NCBI GenBank assembly: GCA_013398275.1
Contig: VZSE01008349.1
Coordinates: forward strand, 961,279-1,025,278
Direction of reading: 5' to 3'
Source: Promerops cafer
Lineage: Eukaryota; Chordata; Aves; Passeriformes; Nectariniidae
DNA length: 64,000 nt
Position numbers and translations under genes: made by a program
The notes under the pieces: generated by a model
What the model was told of the DNA's origin: nothing
What the model saw: only the letters and a program-made list of their open reading frames with translations
Databases searched by the model: none
Shown: one piece after another, positions 37,901-52,900 of the stretch
How the letters are laid out: each line of letters opens with the position of its first letter
How positions within the stretch are numbered: position 1 is the first letter of the stretch

Positions 37901-40900
37901 CTCAGCAATTTACCAAGTAATCACATAGTGAGCAGCTATAAAGTAGAATGATTATTTACAATCTACAAAATGCTTTTATACAGTGTAAGCAGTTACAACA
38001 CTTCTATCAAAGGTTTGATCAAAGAGAGAAAATGTTTTTTAAAATTGTCAAAGAAAACACATGCCTGCTTTTCAAGCCAGCTGTTCTATCTAGTATTTTA
38101 GCTGCAGATTGAACACTCTATGAATAGGTTCAAAACTGAAATAAGGGAAGTGTTGTAATGAGCTCTATCCCAGCTGAAACTAATAGAGAAGGTAAACTCC
38201 AGCATTTGACACCATGGAAAAGTATTTAAGCAGGTTACCTGTGAAAATGGAGTGTAGGTGAAAATTCCATGTGCCATTCCTTCTCAGAAAGACAGTATAC
38301 ACATAATTAGAGCACATAGATTGCACAGCCTTTTGTAAACAGGGAGGGTGCATTAATTCCCTGTCCTGAAGCTGGGAAAATGAGGTCCAGGGAGGATGTG
38401 TGACAGACATGCAGCTGATCCAGCTGGTGATGGCAGAGGGATGTGTAGTTTGATCTGTCTCTGTGCATCAGTGAGCTGCCCCTGCTAGCTTATCTACTGA
38501 TACTGCCCAGACACACTTCAGGGAAGTGTGCCCCTTCTCATGGAACCATTTGAACACCTGTTTCAACTCAGGCATGTTCTTACTTCTTCCGATGTGAACT
38601 AGGATTTAGTGCCATCTAGTTAATTTGATGCCCAGTATTAAATGCTTCCATGTGTGATGCCTTGAAATGGGAGCAATGTTTGGAATGTGTTAAAGCATTT
38701 TCCTGAACTGGTCTCAGTGCTAGCCTTTTTCCTCCCAGAAAAAATATATGGAGGACATAAGAGAATTCAAAAGCAGTTTTGATCTGCGTTATGAACTCTC
38801 TTCAGTGTAATGATGAAGACAAAATACTGATTTGTTTCAGTTGTTAAAAGCAGCAGAAAAAAAGGAATTACAGAATTGTCACGGAATATTTGTTTCACTT
38901 ACTTATACACAGAACTGCTACAGGTTTTGATTGCAGAGAATTATTACCAGCATAAAACTACAAGTGCAGCAGAGCTAGACCAAAGATGAATTGATCACCG
39001 CATGCTGTTTCTAACAGTGCATCACAGTCACTCTTTAAGAAGTAGTGTATTTAATAGGAGAAAGTAAGCCTTGAATTTTCCTCTAGTTCATGCCAACCAA
39101 GCACTTAAGAACTTTGTGAGCCAAGAGTTCTATCCAGACCTCTATATTTAATAAGCACCAATGGGATCATCCTCCAAAAATGTATTAAATTCTCTTTTGA
39201 GTCCATTTATACCAGTTCTGTACCACACCTTCTGGCAAAGGCTTCTGCATGTTAACTTACTGCACAGAAATTCAGGAATTTGCAAAGGTGCTTCAGTAAC
39301 CAGAGCTCAGGTTTTTCTAGCAGAGCTCTGGAGTGTTAAAAGTCTTTAGCCCCCAGCCCCTCTCCCCTGCTATCCTCATCAGCAAGTACTATTGAGGGCA
39401 GGGAAGCAGACCCTCATGTCACTCACACACCACCACCATCAGGTTTCTGCCAAAGAGCTGCACCTCTTCTTTTATATATATCACACTAAAATGGCTTTCT
39501 AAAACACATCATGGCGTAACAATTTAAAAAAATGAAGTATCTGGGGGTAGCATTAACATTTCAAATATATTTTCCAGAAAAAATGGAAGATTAGTGACCA
39601 CTTCCTTAAGTTATGTAAGCAAGTAACATCTCAGTAATCTCAGCAGCAGTGTGCAGGCTGATGCTGAGGGGTGACTTGGCCTCTCTGTGGCTTCTGATCA
39701 GTCACTTCCATCTCTTCCTCTTCAGCACTTCAGAAATCTCCACATGTCCTTCTCCCATGGAGACAGAGAAACTCCTCCATCACCATAAGGCATTATAAAC
39801 TGTGATAGAACACAATATCCAAGGACAGCCCATGGCACCAAGGAAAATTATTATGTCAGCTGCTTGAATGTCTTCAAAATGCAAAGATTTTCATCAGACA
39901 TTGTCCTGGATCTTTTCACTCTTCATACACCACAGAAGGGCTCTTCATGTTATTAGCATTTACAGTTAAAAAAAATCATTTGGGTAATAAGGGAGCCCTC
40001 CAAGTTTAAAGCATATACTTGGTAAAAACTGATCACTACTACTCTGACTATATGGAAGATACTTTCATTAAAAAAATTAATATCAGGTGACTGTTTATTT
40101 GAATTTTTAGAATAGTTTTTTAGTGAGAAAGGGATTTTGGATACAGCAGCTTAGGGACTGAAGACTGTTCCAGGGAGGATTGCACACTCAAACTTGAAAC
40201 AAACAAAATGAAGCATTATTTCTTCTTCCTGTAATTTTTTTCACTGTTTATCCCAGTTGTGTTTCTCTTCTCAGTTGTCCCTTCTGAACTGGAATATGGT
40301 TTGTCACAAATTTTGGTTTCTTGTCATCCAAATATTTTAAAACATGTTAAATAGTCTGGAATAATTAACAAATCTTAAATACCATCAGAAGCTAAATATT
40401 ATTCTAAATGTTCCCCTGTTCCATTCTGGATCAAGTAGGCTTAACAGTATGGACTATATTTCAGTAACTCTTAATCATGGCTGTGAGATTTTTGAGTCCA
40501 CCTGATCTCAGGAGAGCAAAATGTGTCACTGAACCTGCAAGCTGAGTGTTAGAGATATACATTTATCAAATAGGATTGAGATTTATTGAAAGTCAATTTC
40601 AGAGAAAATGTAGCTGAGCGCACACAAAATAGTGAAAACTCCAAGGTACACAATACACTAAATCAGCCTGTAACCCAGCTTATTTTCAGTTAAATCTGTG
40701 GCATCTTTAGAATGTGCTGGCTTCCAAAAGGGCATAGCAAGGGCTTGACAGAAAAGAGCTCAAAGATGCCAAATTAAAAGAAGCATCTACAAGTCTGAAA
40801 ATACTTACATTAACCCATGGATGCTCAAGAACTTGCAAGGCTGAGAATCGCAGATCTACATCTACTTGAAGCATCATTGTGATAAGTTCCTGAGAAATTG

Positions 40901-43900
40901 AATACAGGGTCAAATTTAAAGAACATTTTTAAAGAACACATCAATATTTCATTCACTTAAGAACTCTTTAACTGATTTTGTAAGAGTGCTCAAAGAGAGG
41001 GTGAACTACTGGCTGAAGAAATATACTAAGATTATTCAAAAAATAGGAAAACAATGAACTGATGAACTCTCAGCTGAACTTTTAAATCAATATCTGACAG
41101 TACCTTGAAAAGCTAGAAGACAGTTCTGAGTTACAGTTCTGAAGACACTGTTTAAGAGAAAAGCACTTAATACATAATATGCAAAACAGATGGTCCCATG
41201 AAATTAGGTTAGCTTCCCATTAAAGAAAAAGCCAATTCCTCTGTAGGGGAAAAAAAAAGCCAGAAAATATAGTTTTACTTTAAACTCTTGTATAAGTGAC
41301 ATAGAAAATATTTTAAAAAACCAACACTTAAAACCATTATTTTTCATCCGCTGATTTTCTCTGCAATTACCTAGATTATTTTATTCACAGAGTGGAGTGC
41401 ATAGAAATGGGATGGCCATCTGACAGCAAATAAAGTTGCATCACCAAAGACCAAAGCTAGTAATTCTTAGTTACAAGAATAACTTAAATGGATAGGCTAA
41501 GGCTTCAAACCAGAAATTTTGGACAGAACTATTTGGCAGAAGGAGTTTCACAGGAAAACCCACTGGCAAAGGACTTGGAGGGTTCCCATTAATGATGCTA
41601 TGAAATAATGCCTGCTACAACACAATGATTTGGTTTGGAGGACTTCCACCTCTTTGACTGTATCTCATTCATAGACCTCATTAGTTAGCAGGCTAAAATG
41701 GTAATCCTGATCACCCTCCACATACCTGTAAAAGCAGGATGTAGCTCTCCAAAAAATGGAGATTCAGAGCTACTCTCATTACCTGCATCCACCTCCAAGT
41801 TTAACTTTTTTTTCCTTGTGATTAATCAAATACTGTCACACTGAAGAAAACAGGAAGACAGTTTTTTATAGATTTGTCTTAGAGACCAGAGAAGTAAACT
41901 GACTGAAAGTAAGCACTTATCAATCTACAGAATGACCATATGATTTTTTTTTTTTAAATACATGTATTATGTCTCTGTCCACATATATTTATGCATATGA
42001 CTGCAGTGAAAGCCAGATCCCTAGAAAATTTTTGAGTTAAACTGTGGCTGTAGTGCATTGGTGAGAGTTAAAAAACCTGATCTGCTCTGCAAGTATAATG
42101 AACTCTGTCAAGCTCTGTATCTGTAAATAATTATATCTGCCTTAGCACACCAAAGACTGCAGGTCAAGAGCTGTGACCAGAACAAGTCTGTATTTCATAC
42201 CACTCTGCAACAATAAGGCAATGGGAGGCCTCTTTCTTTGACAGAAAGAAACAACAGACATAATCTAATGGGGTTAATAAGGGAAATCAGCCTCCCCTTA
42301 ATATTATTAGATAACGTTCAAAGGCTCCAGGTTGTTACCTGGTCCCACTCATAAGTACATATAAAGCACAGTGCAAGGGAGCTTTCAAGATAGGAAGTGA
42401 ATTACTTTAATTTTTTTCTTAATCAATAAGAGCTGCTGGTGTCTCTGTTGTGTGAGAAATCATATAGAGATATGATGTCCATTTCAGAATGGGGTCCATT
42501 TCAGAACCACCTGGAGTCTAAGAGACAGTAACCAAACAAAATGTAATAGGTGACCCAGAGGAATTTATAGGTGTAGCAGATGTATGAGATGTCAGACACA
42601 ACACTGTGAAAGGACAACATGCATTAGACACTCCCAGTGGGAATAGTACTATAAAAGAAAATACCATCAACTATAAAACTCACCTTTGCAGAGTCGGAAA
42701 CGTTGTCCCAATATGGAGATGGAAAATCCATCTGTCCCATCAAAATCTGATCAAAAAGCACTTCTTGGTCATCTCCACTTCTGTAAAGTAAAAACCAAAG
42801 AAAACCAACAACAAAACCCAAAGAGAAATTATTTTCAGATGTGGTTTCAATAGACTGCTTAAAATTGCTTTTAATTGCTCATGCCTTACTATGCTTTTGG
42901 AAGCTGTTGATTTCCCCAAACATGCAGCTGTGGGTGTTAATGGTGAGATCATAAAACACAGTGCATTTGGTACACTCTTTCTTTCTGCTTGTCTTTAGGA
43001 TTGTCCACAACTTTGCACTTGCTTTGAGGGGATAAAATATCTGACATGTCCTTCTTAACTGGCTTACATTTTAATTACCTTTTACCAACCACAAAATATG
43101 TTGCATTTTGTCCATGAAAGAAGATGGTTATTTCACAGTGTATTTAAAACTTCAGGCAAAGGCACGCAGAACCTGTAATGAAGGCTCTTGTTTTGCAATG
43201 CAATGAAGTTTAAGCTACAGTAAACAAACATGAGACAGATTTTACCATAAAATCACAGACATTTATGGGGCTTGTGTAGAACACTATGCAGAGCACAGAA
43301 AAAACTTCAAACCCTATGAGCAGAGAAATTCTACCAGTGGAAACCTCTGTGCTTAATGTGAAAGGAGCACAGGGACCAATTCACATAACAAGGATGGTTG
43401 AATAGGTCAGTCCATACCCACGGAATGGAGGAAAACCACAGAGCAGGATGTAAGTAATCACACCCGCTGCCCAGATGTCCACCTTCAAGCCATATCTAGA
43501 AGTGTGAGAGACATGGTTAGAGACATCTGATTCTTAAGGACTACAGTGCAAAAACAGAGGAAACATGTTCAGAATCATTAATAACTTCTTATAAATTCTC
43601 ATCTGAACTTTGTCTACCTACCAATCCTCATTCTGCTATCAAATATTTTTTTACATTTACATCTTAAAATTACATTAGATGAGTATGTGTGAGTGCACAG
43701 AAGGCATTGGGCTGTATTCTTCAGTTAGTTAACTAATTCAAGTTGAGTTAACTTGAGTTAGTGAGGCCTGTCAACATGAAGTCTGCAAAGGTGACACAGG
43801 CTGTTCAAGCCAGCAGGCATTTACTCTGTGGAGCAAATCAGAAAAGGACAGTGTGTGACAATGAAATAGAATTAAGTGAATGGCAGTTAGCAGTCTCTAG

Positions 43901-46900
43901 AGAACAGAATAACTTCCACTGTATCTGCAAATGACTAGTTAGTAACTCAGTGTTAAGCTGAAAAGTTTTGAGGCCAACAACTGTCAGAGTTTGACCAATA
44001 TAACTCCAAAGCCAGCCTGCTCTGAACTGGTTTGGGTAAGAGAGCCTCCAGAGGTCCCTTCCAAGTGAATTGTTCTAAGAGCCATGATTTTGCATCATAG
44101 CCAACAAAAGGCAGCACAAAAATCTTAATTGCAAGAACTCCAGTCTGGCACAATGGCAAGAATGTGCTCTGCTAAGTACACATCAGTGTATCACCACTAC
44201 AAGTCATTTACCCAGTTTCAGCGATGATTTCTGGAGCTACATATGTTGGGGTCCCACAGACAGTATATAGAGGTCCATCCACAATTGTTGCTAGGCCAAA
44301 GTCTCCCAACTTCAGGGACTTGCTTCCATCTTGGTGTTCATAAACCTAAATCAGGAGGAAAATGGAAACCTTTACCACAAAACCATCAAGGCAACTACTA
44401 TAATCACTTGCTAACTGCCTGAAATATTCCTTTTTATTTACAGGTTTTTTTCTCCTCCTTACCTTTAACATATTTCTCTGCATGCTTTGAAAATTCACAG
44501 ACAATTTGGACAACTTCCCTCGAATACAGTCAGGATGTTTGGGAAAGACTTATCTCACTGCCTGTCCAACAAAAGACGTACCACTTGCTAGGTGCCAAAG
44601 CCCAGAAGCAAATGCGTAACCTTCCAACAGTGGCTTCCCTAAGTCAACTCCCTACTGAATTCGCAGTGTAGGCGGGTTGAGTTTATTCATTTTACTTGCA
44701 GAGAGCTTAAAGGCTTGCACAGGAACCTCAACTACTTAGATGATACCAAAGTGACTGTACTGATAGCAGTTCCAGGCTCTTCTCCGTGTGCTGAAGCCAC
44801 AAGACACAAACCTGACTGGAGTATTTCACTTAGAAATACTGTCCTCTCCTTGGATGACTCTTACACACCAATGAGTTTCTTACTGGCATGGTGGCATCAG
44901 GATCGACAGGACATAAGTAGTTAGGGCTGCTAATGGGTATACATGAAAATCCTGTCTTAACACCTGGTCTTCACAGCAGCAGCATGATCTTTCATGGGGT
45001 TTTATGGGAGCAAAGGGAGATTAAGATGTAGTCACATGAAAAAAAAGCTAGAAACACCAGTAAAAAATACATGATTTTAAAAGTTGGCTCAGAGCAAAAA
45101 GAAGGGCCCCCAACCTGCAAACACTGAAAACTAATGTCCTAGGATAAGTTTATGATGCTGTGTTGTATCCCCCACCATCTGCTTATGCCAGATAATGAGT
45201 TCTGTGCCTTTATGACTAGATCCAATAAAAAAAATATTTAAAATAAAAAATACAAAAATGTATGTAAATTAAAGATAGACTGTAAGTCTATCTTTAATCA
45301 ATGTGCTTGTTTGAGTTCTTGCTTCCCATTTGCAGTGTTTTCTACAACAGCACCTTAAAAAATGGAAACAATCTACAGGAGATCTTATAACATATATTTA
45401 TCACTTTATTACTTTGCAAGCCAAACCAAAGCTCTATGCAGTCTGGATCACTACTAGTGATATCCTGTAAAGAATTTGCAGCAAAACTGTGCAAAAATAG
45501 TAGGTATCATACTTCCTAATCAAAACCAAAATAATCCTTTATATACATATCTTAACCAGCTACTCCTACATCCAAAATCACATTTATCTACAACTCTTTT
45601 AAGAAGAAGATCCTAGCTTTTTTTCTTATAAAAATACAATAGATTCTACATGGGACCCTTGAACAGTTTACCTGGGGCAAAAATAAACTCTTGAAGTCTC
45701 TCACCACAGTTTCCTACAGATCTGCTATAGCTCATAATAATTACTTACATTATACAGCCCCCATCCCCCAGTTTCTTATTTGTTAATGTTAGTCATGTCT
45801 AGAGAGAAAACCCCTCTCTGTCCTGAATCCCTGCTTACCAGGTGATACAGCCACAAGCAGACATTCAGAATACACAAAATTCTTCTCCTCTCCTTATGTT
45901 TTTTTTTTAAGAATTCAACTGGATCTTTAAGAGGACCAGCAATTTATAATGGATTCACATTTCTCTTCTACTAAGCCAGAAAAAAGTTATGTTTATAGAA
46001 AAGCACTGGGAAAAAAAAAAAGCAATTATGGTTTTATTCAAAACACAGATTGTTAAATACATCTGGTTCCTGAAACTAAAGAAAGTGCTCTCTGAAATGG
46101 CAGTAATAAATCTAATTTCAACAACAGTTTTAATTAAAGTCTAGAGACTAGGGCTTTAAATATTCACTTGCTGAAATATGTAAAGTGTGCACTTAGACAT
46201 CAAGAGTTGAATCTGGCCTAATTATTATTTCATATTCTGTTTCATACAGTTATCTTTTTACATAGCCCTCTCTGAGCTGGGCTAACCTAGCAAACATTCG
46301 TAACTTCCTTCCTTCAATAGACCACACCTTGTGTGATTCATCCAAACTAGAAATTAATTACAGAAGAGGTTTGTTTGGCAATATTTACCAATGCAGAAGG
46401 TTTGGTACAATGCATTTTCTAGTATTGTGCCTCATCTGTTTCGAGGAATTACTTTGCTTGGAAAACTACTTCAGCTGACTTGTAAAAATGAAGAAAGTAA
46501 CTTTTCCTCACCCTGTTATGACTCCATATAAAAAAGAGCCCAGTGTGAAGCTGTGGTATGTTACTTGCCAGTCAAGGAATGGGAAAGATAATTTAACACT
46601 CATGTTATTCAGAATAAATGCTATATATGTTCCTGCATTTAAATACTGAAGGGCAATTAAAGAAATGGGGATTAGTGCAAATTGCCCACTACGTAGTGCT
46701 TTCACTGTTTTAACTAAGCTATAAAACTGTGTAATTGTACTACACTAATTGAATGCAGCCACACATAATTGTATGCCACCATATGTATCCTATTAGTGTA
46801 AAGACTGTCAGTATTTTCTAAGCTGCTCTTGTGATCAGTGCAGATGGCAACAGTCAGAGAAGTTGTTCTCTAGGGTTTATTATATGGCTATAAAGACATC

Positions 46901-49900
46901 CCATGACTTGACAAAATAAACGTTCTAAATAGCAACAATTATGAAAAATGTTCCAATTAAAACACGGAAGACTCCCTAGAGAATAAAAAAAACCAAAAAA
47001 AAATGCTAAAACATCACAGGTATTCAGCACACCCTAAACTCTTGGACAGTTGACCATTAGGTGGACTTTACATGCCTTGAGGATAATATGGAATACTTAA
47101 GCAGTTAAAAAATAATGGGTGCTGCACACAGGACAGGTTCACACACACAAAGATTTATCAGCAGGATCCAGAGCTGCTCCCAGACCACAGCTCTAAGCCT
47201 GAAAGTTACTTTTGGGAAGAAGGAAAAATAAAAAGAGACAAAGGAGGAGGTGAAAGGAAAGGCTCTACCAGGGGCCGGTAAGAGATGAAATAAAGCAGCT
47301 CCAGGTGAACATCCTCTGTTCATCTCCTTCTCCAGAGCAGCATGTTCCCCTTCACTCCCCATGTTTTCCTCTAGCAACTCTACAGCCTTGCTCATCCTCC
47401 CTGTTGTCTTTTTCCTGCTAATGAGGTTGTTTAGCCTCAGGACATGCTCCTCTAAACCTAAAGTTACAATCCATGAGTAGGAAAAGGGTGGTGGAGAAAG
47501 GGCTGATTCTCACACTAGCAGCCAGGAGAACCAGCTATAACAACAGAACTAGGGTTTGCACGTGCAGCACCGTGACAGTAGCAGAGGGAAAGCCACAGCA
47601 CAAGAACAACAAGGGAAAAATGCCATCATGACCACTTAGGTGAAGAGTTAAAGAGCTGCAAGGAAAAGGGCAGGCTACAAAGGACAAGTAGAAGGCATTT
47701 AGCAAAAGAATTGCTGAGACTTGTGTGGCATTTTTCAAGTGTTTCGTAAATGACATGAAAATAATGCTAGTTGCAATTTTGTGACATAAGGAACCACACA
47801 TCCCATTTGACAGCTAAGATAAAAGCAGAAAGGTTCAGAGACACTGGGGCCATAGGCAGCCAATATTAGAACTAGGGTCAGAGCTCAGGTAAGGCTAGTT
47901 CCAAAGCACTCTTCTAAAGCAGCTCTTGTTTCTTTCAAGGACTTGATAAACCTTAGAGAATCAATGCAATTTGTGAATCAAATGCTGGCTTTTGAGAATT
48001 AGGATGCTGCAAGAGGTTAAATGCTGCATCCTTACAGCTCAGTCCCAAAATCAATGCACAGCTCCAGAAAAGTCACTCAGAAATAATTCAGCTACAATGT
48101 GAACAATGTGATCATTCCCATTAGTGGGTAATTACCAGAAAAGCTGAGCAGGCAAATCTAATCCCTGCCCTGCTGCTCTCACCTCCTAGCCGTACCTCCT
48201 GCCCACCTCTTTTCCCCCACAATTTTAACTCTGACAACAATAGAGGTTAGGCATTTACAGACAAGTCAAGACAGCAGCAGAGCAAGGCCAAGACCAAGAC
48301 CCTCCTGCACACTCCAGCATTAACAGCATTAATGAATCCTGGCATGGGACTGCTACAACATATCCATGCAGCCACCTATCAACACCAGCACCAGAAATTA
48401 AAATGGAGCAAAACGGCCAAGAAAGGTTTATCAGTCATTAGTGTCCAGTGAAACTTCCCCCCAGTGTGTTTTCAGCAGTTTCTGGAAAATGAGGGCAGGT
48501 TACTTCCTCACCCAGAACCTGCCACTAGAGGAACTTCAGCTGTAAAAATCCCACCGCCTGGAAGTTTAGAAATATCTGCTGCAGTCAACTTTCCCATAAA
48601 ACCTCTTCATTGTCAAGCAGCACTAAATGCATTAAGTCATGGCTGAGAGCACATAGATGAGAGAACTGACATTCTATGATTCTATGAACATTGTTTTACG
48701 GTTGTAGAATATATGGAGAAATGGGACATCTTGATATTGGAACACCTCACCAAATTTGTGAAAACTCAGAACAATTAAATAATCAGGAGAAGCTAATTTC
48801 TCAGGACAAATAAAACTATCTGGAGGATGCAACAGCTGCATTCAAGTGTGCAAAATTCTCAGAAGACTAATTGCCAGAGTATGTTTTTCAGTGTCTTCAG
48901 TGGATAACAGTCATATAGATTTAGTCAGAAAAGCAAATGTTTAGATTGTCTGTTTGTGAAAGTGGCGTAATAAAAAGGATAAAAATAGGATTATTTGGGA
49001 GATGCAGTAGTGGAAGGACAATGAAGTCTCTTCCTGGCTCTGCTCTTACGTGTACATGATTAGGACACAGCATTTACATGCTCCATATTTGTAAAACTAA
49101 AGGATTGCTAATTATTTAGGCAGTAACAGAATAGTCTGCTGAGGACAGACCACTTATATTTATGAGAGGCTTGAAATTATCCTGCAGTTTGCTAGAAGTT
49201 TACTTCTAGTGATCCCAGGAATAACTCAGCTTTTGTGTCCCATGGAACAGGCTAGACATACCACCTTATGTTACTGTACTTCCTGGGACAGCTGTTATTC
49301 TGAGGAGAGCTTTACAATGCAAAGGTTAAAATTAAAAGATCAGTGACTTAAAAGACTGAAATAAACTTGGCAGGCATGTGGAAGGAGGAAGTGCAGACCT
49401 TTTCTCACACACTCCCAAGTTATCAGCAATACTGAAAAATGAATCTTCACTTACCAGCAGATTCTCCGGCTTGATATCCCTGTGGACAATGTTCAGGCTG
49501 TGAAGATATTTGATGGCACTGGCCAGATTGTAAAGCATCCCACTGGCATCCCGCTCTGTGTATTTGTTGGTGGAAGTAATAGCATCAAAAAGATCTCCTC
49601 CCTGGAGCAAAATTACCATGGGATATGAGCAACACTGCTTGTGAAATGACTGAAAAATTTAGGGAAGATCAAGGAACACTTATACAGAAGGAAGAGGAGG
49701 AGGGGAAGGGAACAACACAGTTTTCTTGCAGCTATAAACTATGGGTACTGTGATGACATCTCCCATAATGGCAGGTAAACAGATCAATAACTCAGAAGCA
49801 TTTGTCATGGCTGAGTTGGTCAGCCAAGAGGCTGGAGTTTCTACTGCAAACCATTCCCACCTGCTGCTGCTTTTGTAGCATATCCAGCACTTGCCAACTT

Positions 49901-52900
49901 GTGTGTTCAGAGCCTGCTACAAATTTCTGGCAAGACTACATACTTGCCTGTCACAATGCCATTTACCAACCCTTGGCACTACTTATAATAATCACAAACA
50001 GATTGACATCAAACTTTTGCCCAATGCATAAATGAACCCCAGAAAGATGGAACTCTGAGTAAAACTCAGAACTCAAAGTTACCTGTCCTCACTGCTATCG
50101 TATTTTAAAAGTCTGTTTCCATCTCATAAAGCTTTGAAAACATGGATTTTAGAAACCACTTTCTCTACACAAGATGTGAAGTTTTTGGTAGTGTGATGCC
50201 TCTTGCAATTAATACTGAAGAACTTTACAGCATTTATGTCAGGCAATCATACTGGGAGACACAGGTGGCTGCTTGGGCCATTTTCAGCACATCATGCTGC
50301 CTAATTCAACTAAAAGCTCCTGTCAGTGAAAGAAAAACAAGAAACAAGAGAGAAAGAAGGAAAGAAGAAAAGAAGGAAAACTAAGTGGAAGTCCTCAAAG
50401 TTGAAATAATCTTCACCAGCGTCTGAGGCAGCCATGACTGTATTTCCAGAGGTGAGCTGGCAAGTGGGGAGACAGAACACGGAAGCGCTTGGACAAAGAT
50501 GGAAAAGTAATTTTAAAAATGTGATTAAGAAGGGAGCTTGACAGGTTGGAGGAAAAACCAGTGATCTTTTGAGAGATTCTACTCAGAGGTATTGAGCCTT
50601 TGGCCAAAAATTCCCTGCTGCAATCAAAACATCAAGAAAAAAAAATCACAGAGGACTGTATTTAAAAGAAAAAGCAGGTATTTTCTGAAGGCAACAGAGG
50701 AGTCCCATCTTTGCCAGCTCTCAGAGTTTTTTCAACAGCTTCAAGATATCTTCTGGGGTTTTTTTTAAGGCTGAACTCCAGAGTAAACACTTTTTCCACT
50801 TTTCAGAGGAAGGAGGAGGAGGGGAAAAAGAGAAAAAAATGAATTTTTCCAGGAATCATGGCTACAGAGAAAAGGGTAGGAAAAGAGATCCACCAAAGAC
50901 TCAAACCTGATAAAACAGACTTTACTTGTTATAAAACCCAACAAACTATTAATATTTTTGCATTGTTGAGGTGCAGCTGAAGTATGCCAGGGCAGGTTTA
51001 TTCCCATTGTAGATACAAAATCCTAGGTCTTTGGAAATTGCTTACAGCCAACCATTGTCAAATCTGGACCACATCCAACTTCTTGCCCTGGCTGGTGACT
51101 GTTCAAGACACATCAAGATACATAGTGTCAAGGAAAAGGAAGAACAAAAGGCCAAGCTAAACCAGATAGAGGATTAGAGAGAAAGAGGCCAAATATTTGG
51201 CAAAAGTACAATACCATGTACTTCATGGCATTATCTGATCCCTGAGTATTAGATATCAGCATGTGGCAAAGTATGTGAGATAAATAATCTATCTTCCCTA
51301 AGCTCCTTCCTGTGAAACCCCTGTACCAGCTGCTTTTTAACATGAGGCAGTGGATTAGACAGATCTTTGGTCTTATCTAATATGTTCCAGATGCTCAGAA
51401 GAAGTGTCAATAACATCAGCAAAGCATCTGCCTGCAAACAAAGAAAATAGTCCGAGCTGAGATATGAGGAGCAAGAATGAAAGAAGCTGAGCCTTAAACA
51501 CAGAAGGAAAAATTTTGGCTTAAAGTCAGAAGAAAAGGAACAAATGTTCATGCACAGGAGAAACACAAACTCAGAAAAAGATAGAGGCTGCAGAGTAATT
51601 TAACAGACAGTCAAGCCAATCTGAAGCAGAATAATTTTCTCCATTTAAGCATCTACTGTATTCGGTAACGTTCCTTACCATGTATCCTGCTAAGAAAATA
51701 GAGCATATATTTAGTCTGCGGGATTCTCTGTGGTTAAAGAAGAGGTGATATCCTGGAAAGAGTTAACAGAGCTGACAGCTATATCAGGCAGAATTGTTTT
51801 CAGACTTTCCTCTCCCCAAAGAGCACTTTAACCTGCAAGGTTCTGCTAAGCCGATTCACACAGCAGGTCACTATCATTTATTCAGGCACCAGGGGTGAGT
51901 CCAGGATGACATTTCAGTCTTAAATCCCCTGTTCTGGAGTGAAACAGGACCAGCAACATCTGAATGCAGTTTTTATCATCTGTGCACATGAGGAAGTGTA
52001 CTTGGAACTACAGTAACCAATTATTTATTTATTACCTTGTTATGTAAATGATATGATCTCTCTTTTTCCTCTGCAAAAGTGAAATCATATCCTGGAGCAG
52101 TAAAGGAAACTCAGCAATAAATCTTGCTTCTTAAATTGGCCAAACCCCTGTTAGGTTTGAATAACAATTTTGTTTCGCTGTGTAAAAAGGCAGTGTGCCA
52201 GAAACCAGGTCTTTGCTTCCTTTTACAAGCACCACTTGCAATGTGTTTATATTTGTATTTATGAAGTGCTTTTTCTTACACTTTACAAAGCAATGAATGG
52301 CCTATCTGCCAGGAGGTGAGGGCGGGATTTGCAGCAGTCCCTTATGTCAAACATGTTGCTGCCAATTAATGCAGGGTGGTATTAACTGAAACCGGGCTCT
52401 GCACTATCAAGCCTTTTCTCCTTGCCTCTCTTTCCTGTCTGTGAGTTTGACTTAAAGTCAGGTCTTCAAAAGTCAGTCAATAACAGATGGTTAATCAATT
52501 CTAACAGTGCACACTACGAAATGTAACAGTCAGCAATTGGTGAATTAACAACTAATGTCTTTCCAGAAATGCCTTCCCTAGTACCCAGAGAGTGCAGCAA
52601 GGCTTTTCTTCCAACTATATATTAAGGAATAGATGTTTGTTTCAGAGAAACAAAGTTGACTTTGTCAAATCACGTTATTTCTTCTACATTTCTTCGATTA
52701 ATCTACATAAAAGACTATTAGAACAGTGTTCTCTAGGATATGAGGAGTACAGAGATTCCTACAGAGCCCTTCTGTAATACAGCTAAAAGAATATGTGTGG
52801 CAATCTTTAAGAGTAAAGAAGAAAGAGCACAAGAAAACAGATTTCTCCAGAAAGTGAATACAATGCATGTATTTTTATATACATGTTTTAGGCTTATTTT

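Larger units (their letters stand above)
34423..40808 (-). other. DCLK1 intron (6.4 kb)
   Basis: Bounded by GTAAGTATTT and TATCTGCAG. It holds a T/G-rich tract near 36631-36695 and a MIR-like relic at 38372-38440. The 162-codon ORF at 34590-35078 is not supported as a gene. I see no other feature. Confidence 0.85.
44346..49454 (-). other. DCLK1 intron (5.1 kb)
   Basis: Bounded by GTAAGTG and GATTTAG. It contains the perfect hairpin at 45268-45298, two MIR-like relics (47802-47923 and 49030-49118) and a CR1-type terminal octamer pair at 48672-48688. I see no exon. Confidence 0.85.

Noticed and set aside
45268..45298. MicroRNA precursor
   Set aside because: The perfect stem is only 14 bp with a 3-nt loop, too short for Drosha and Dicer processing.
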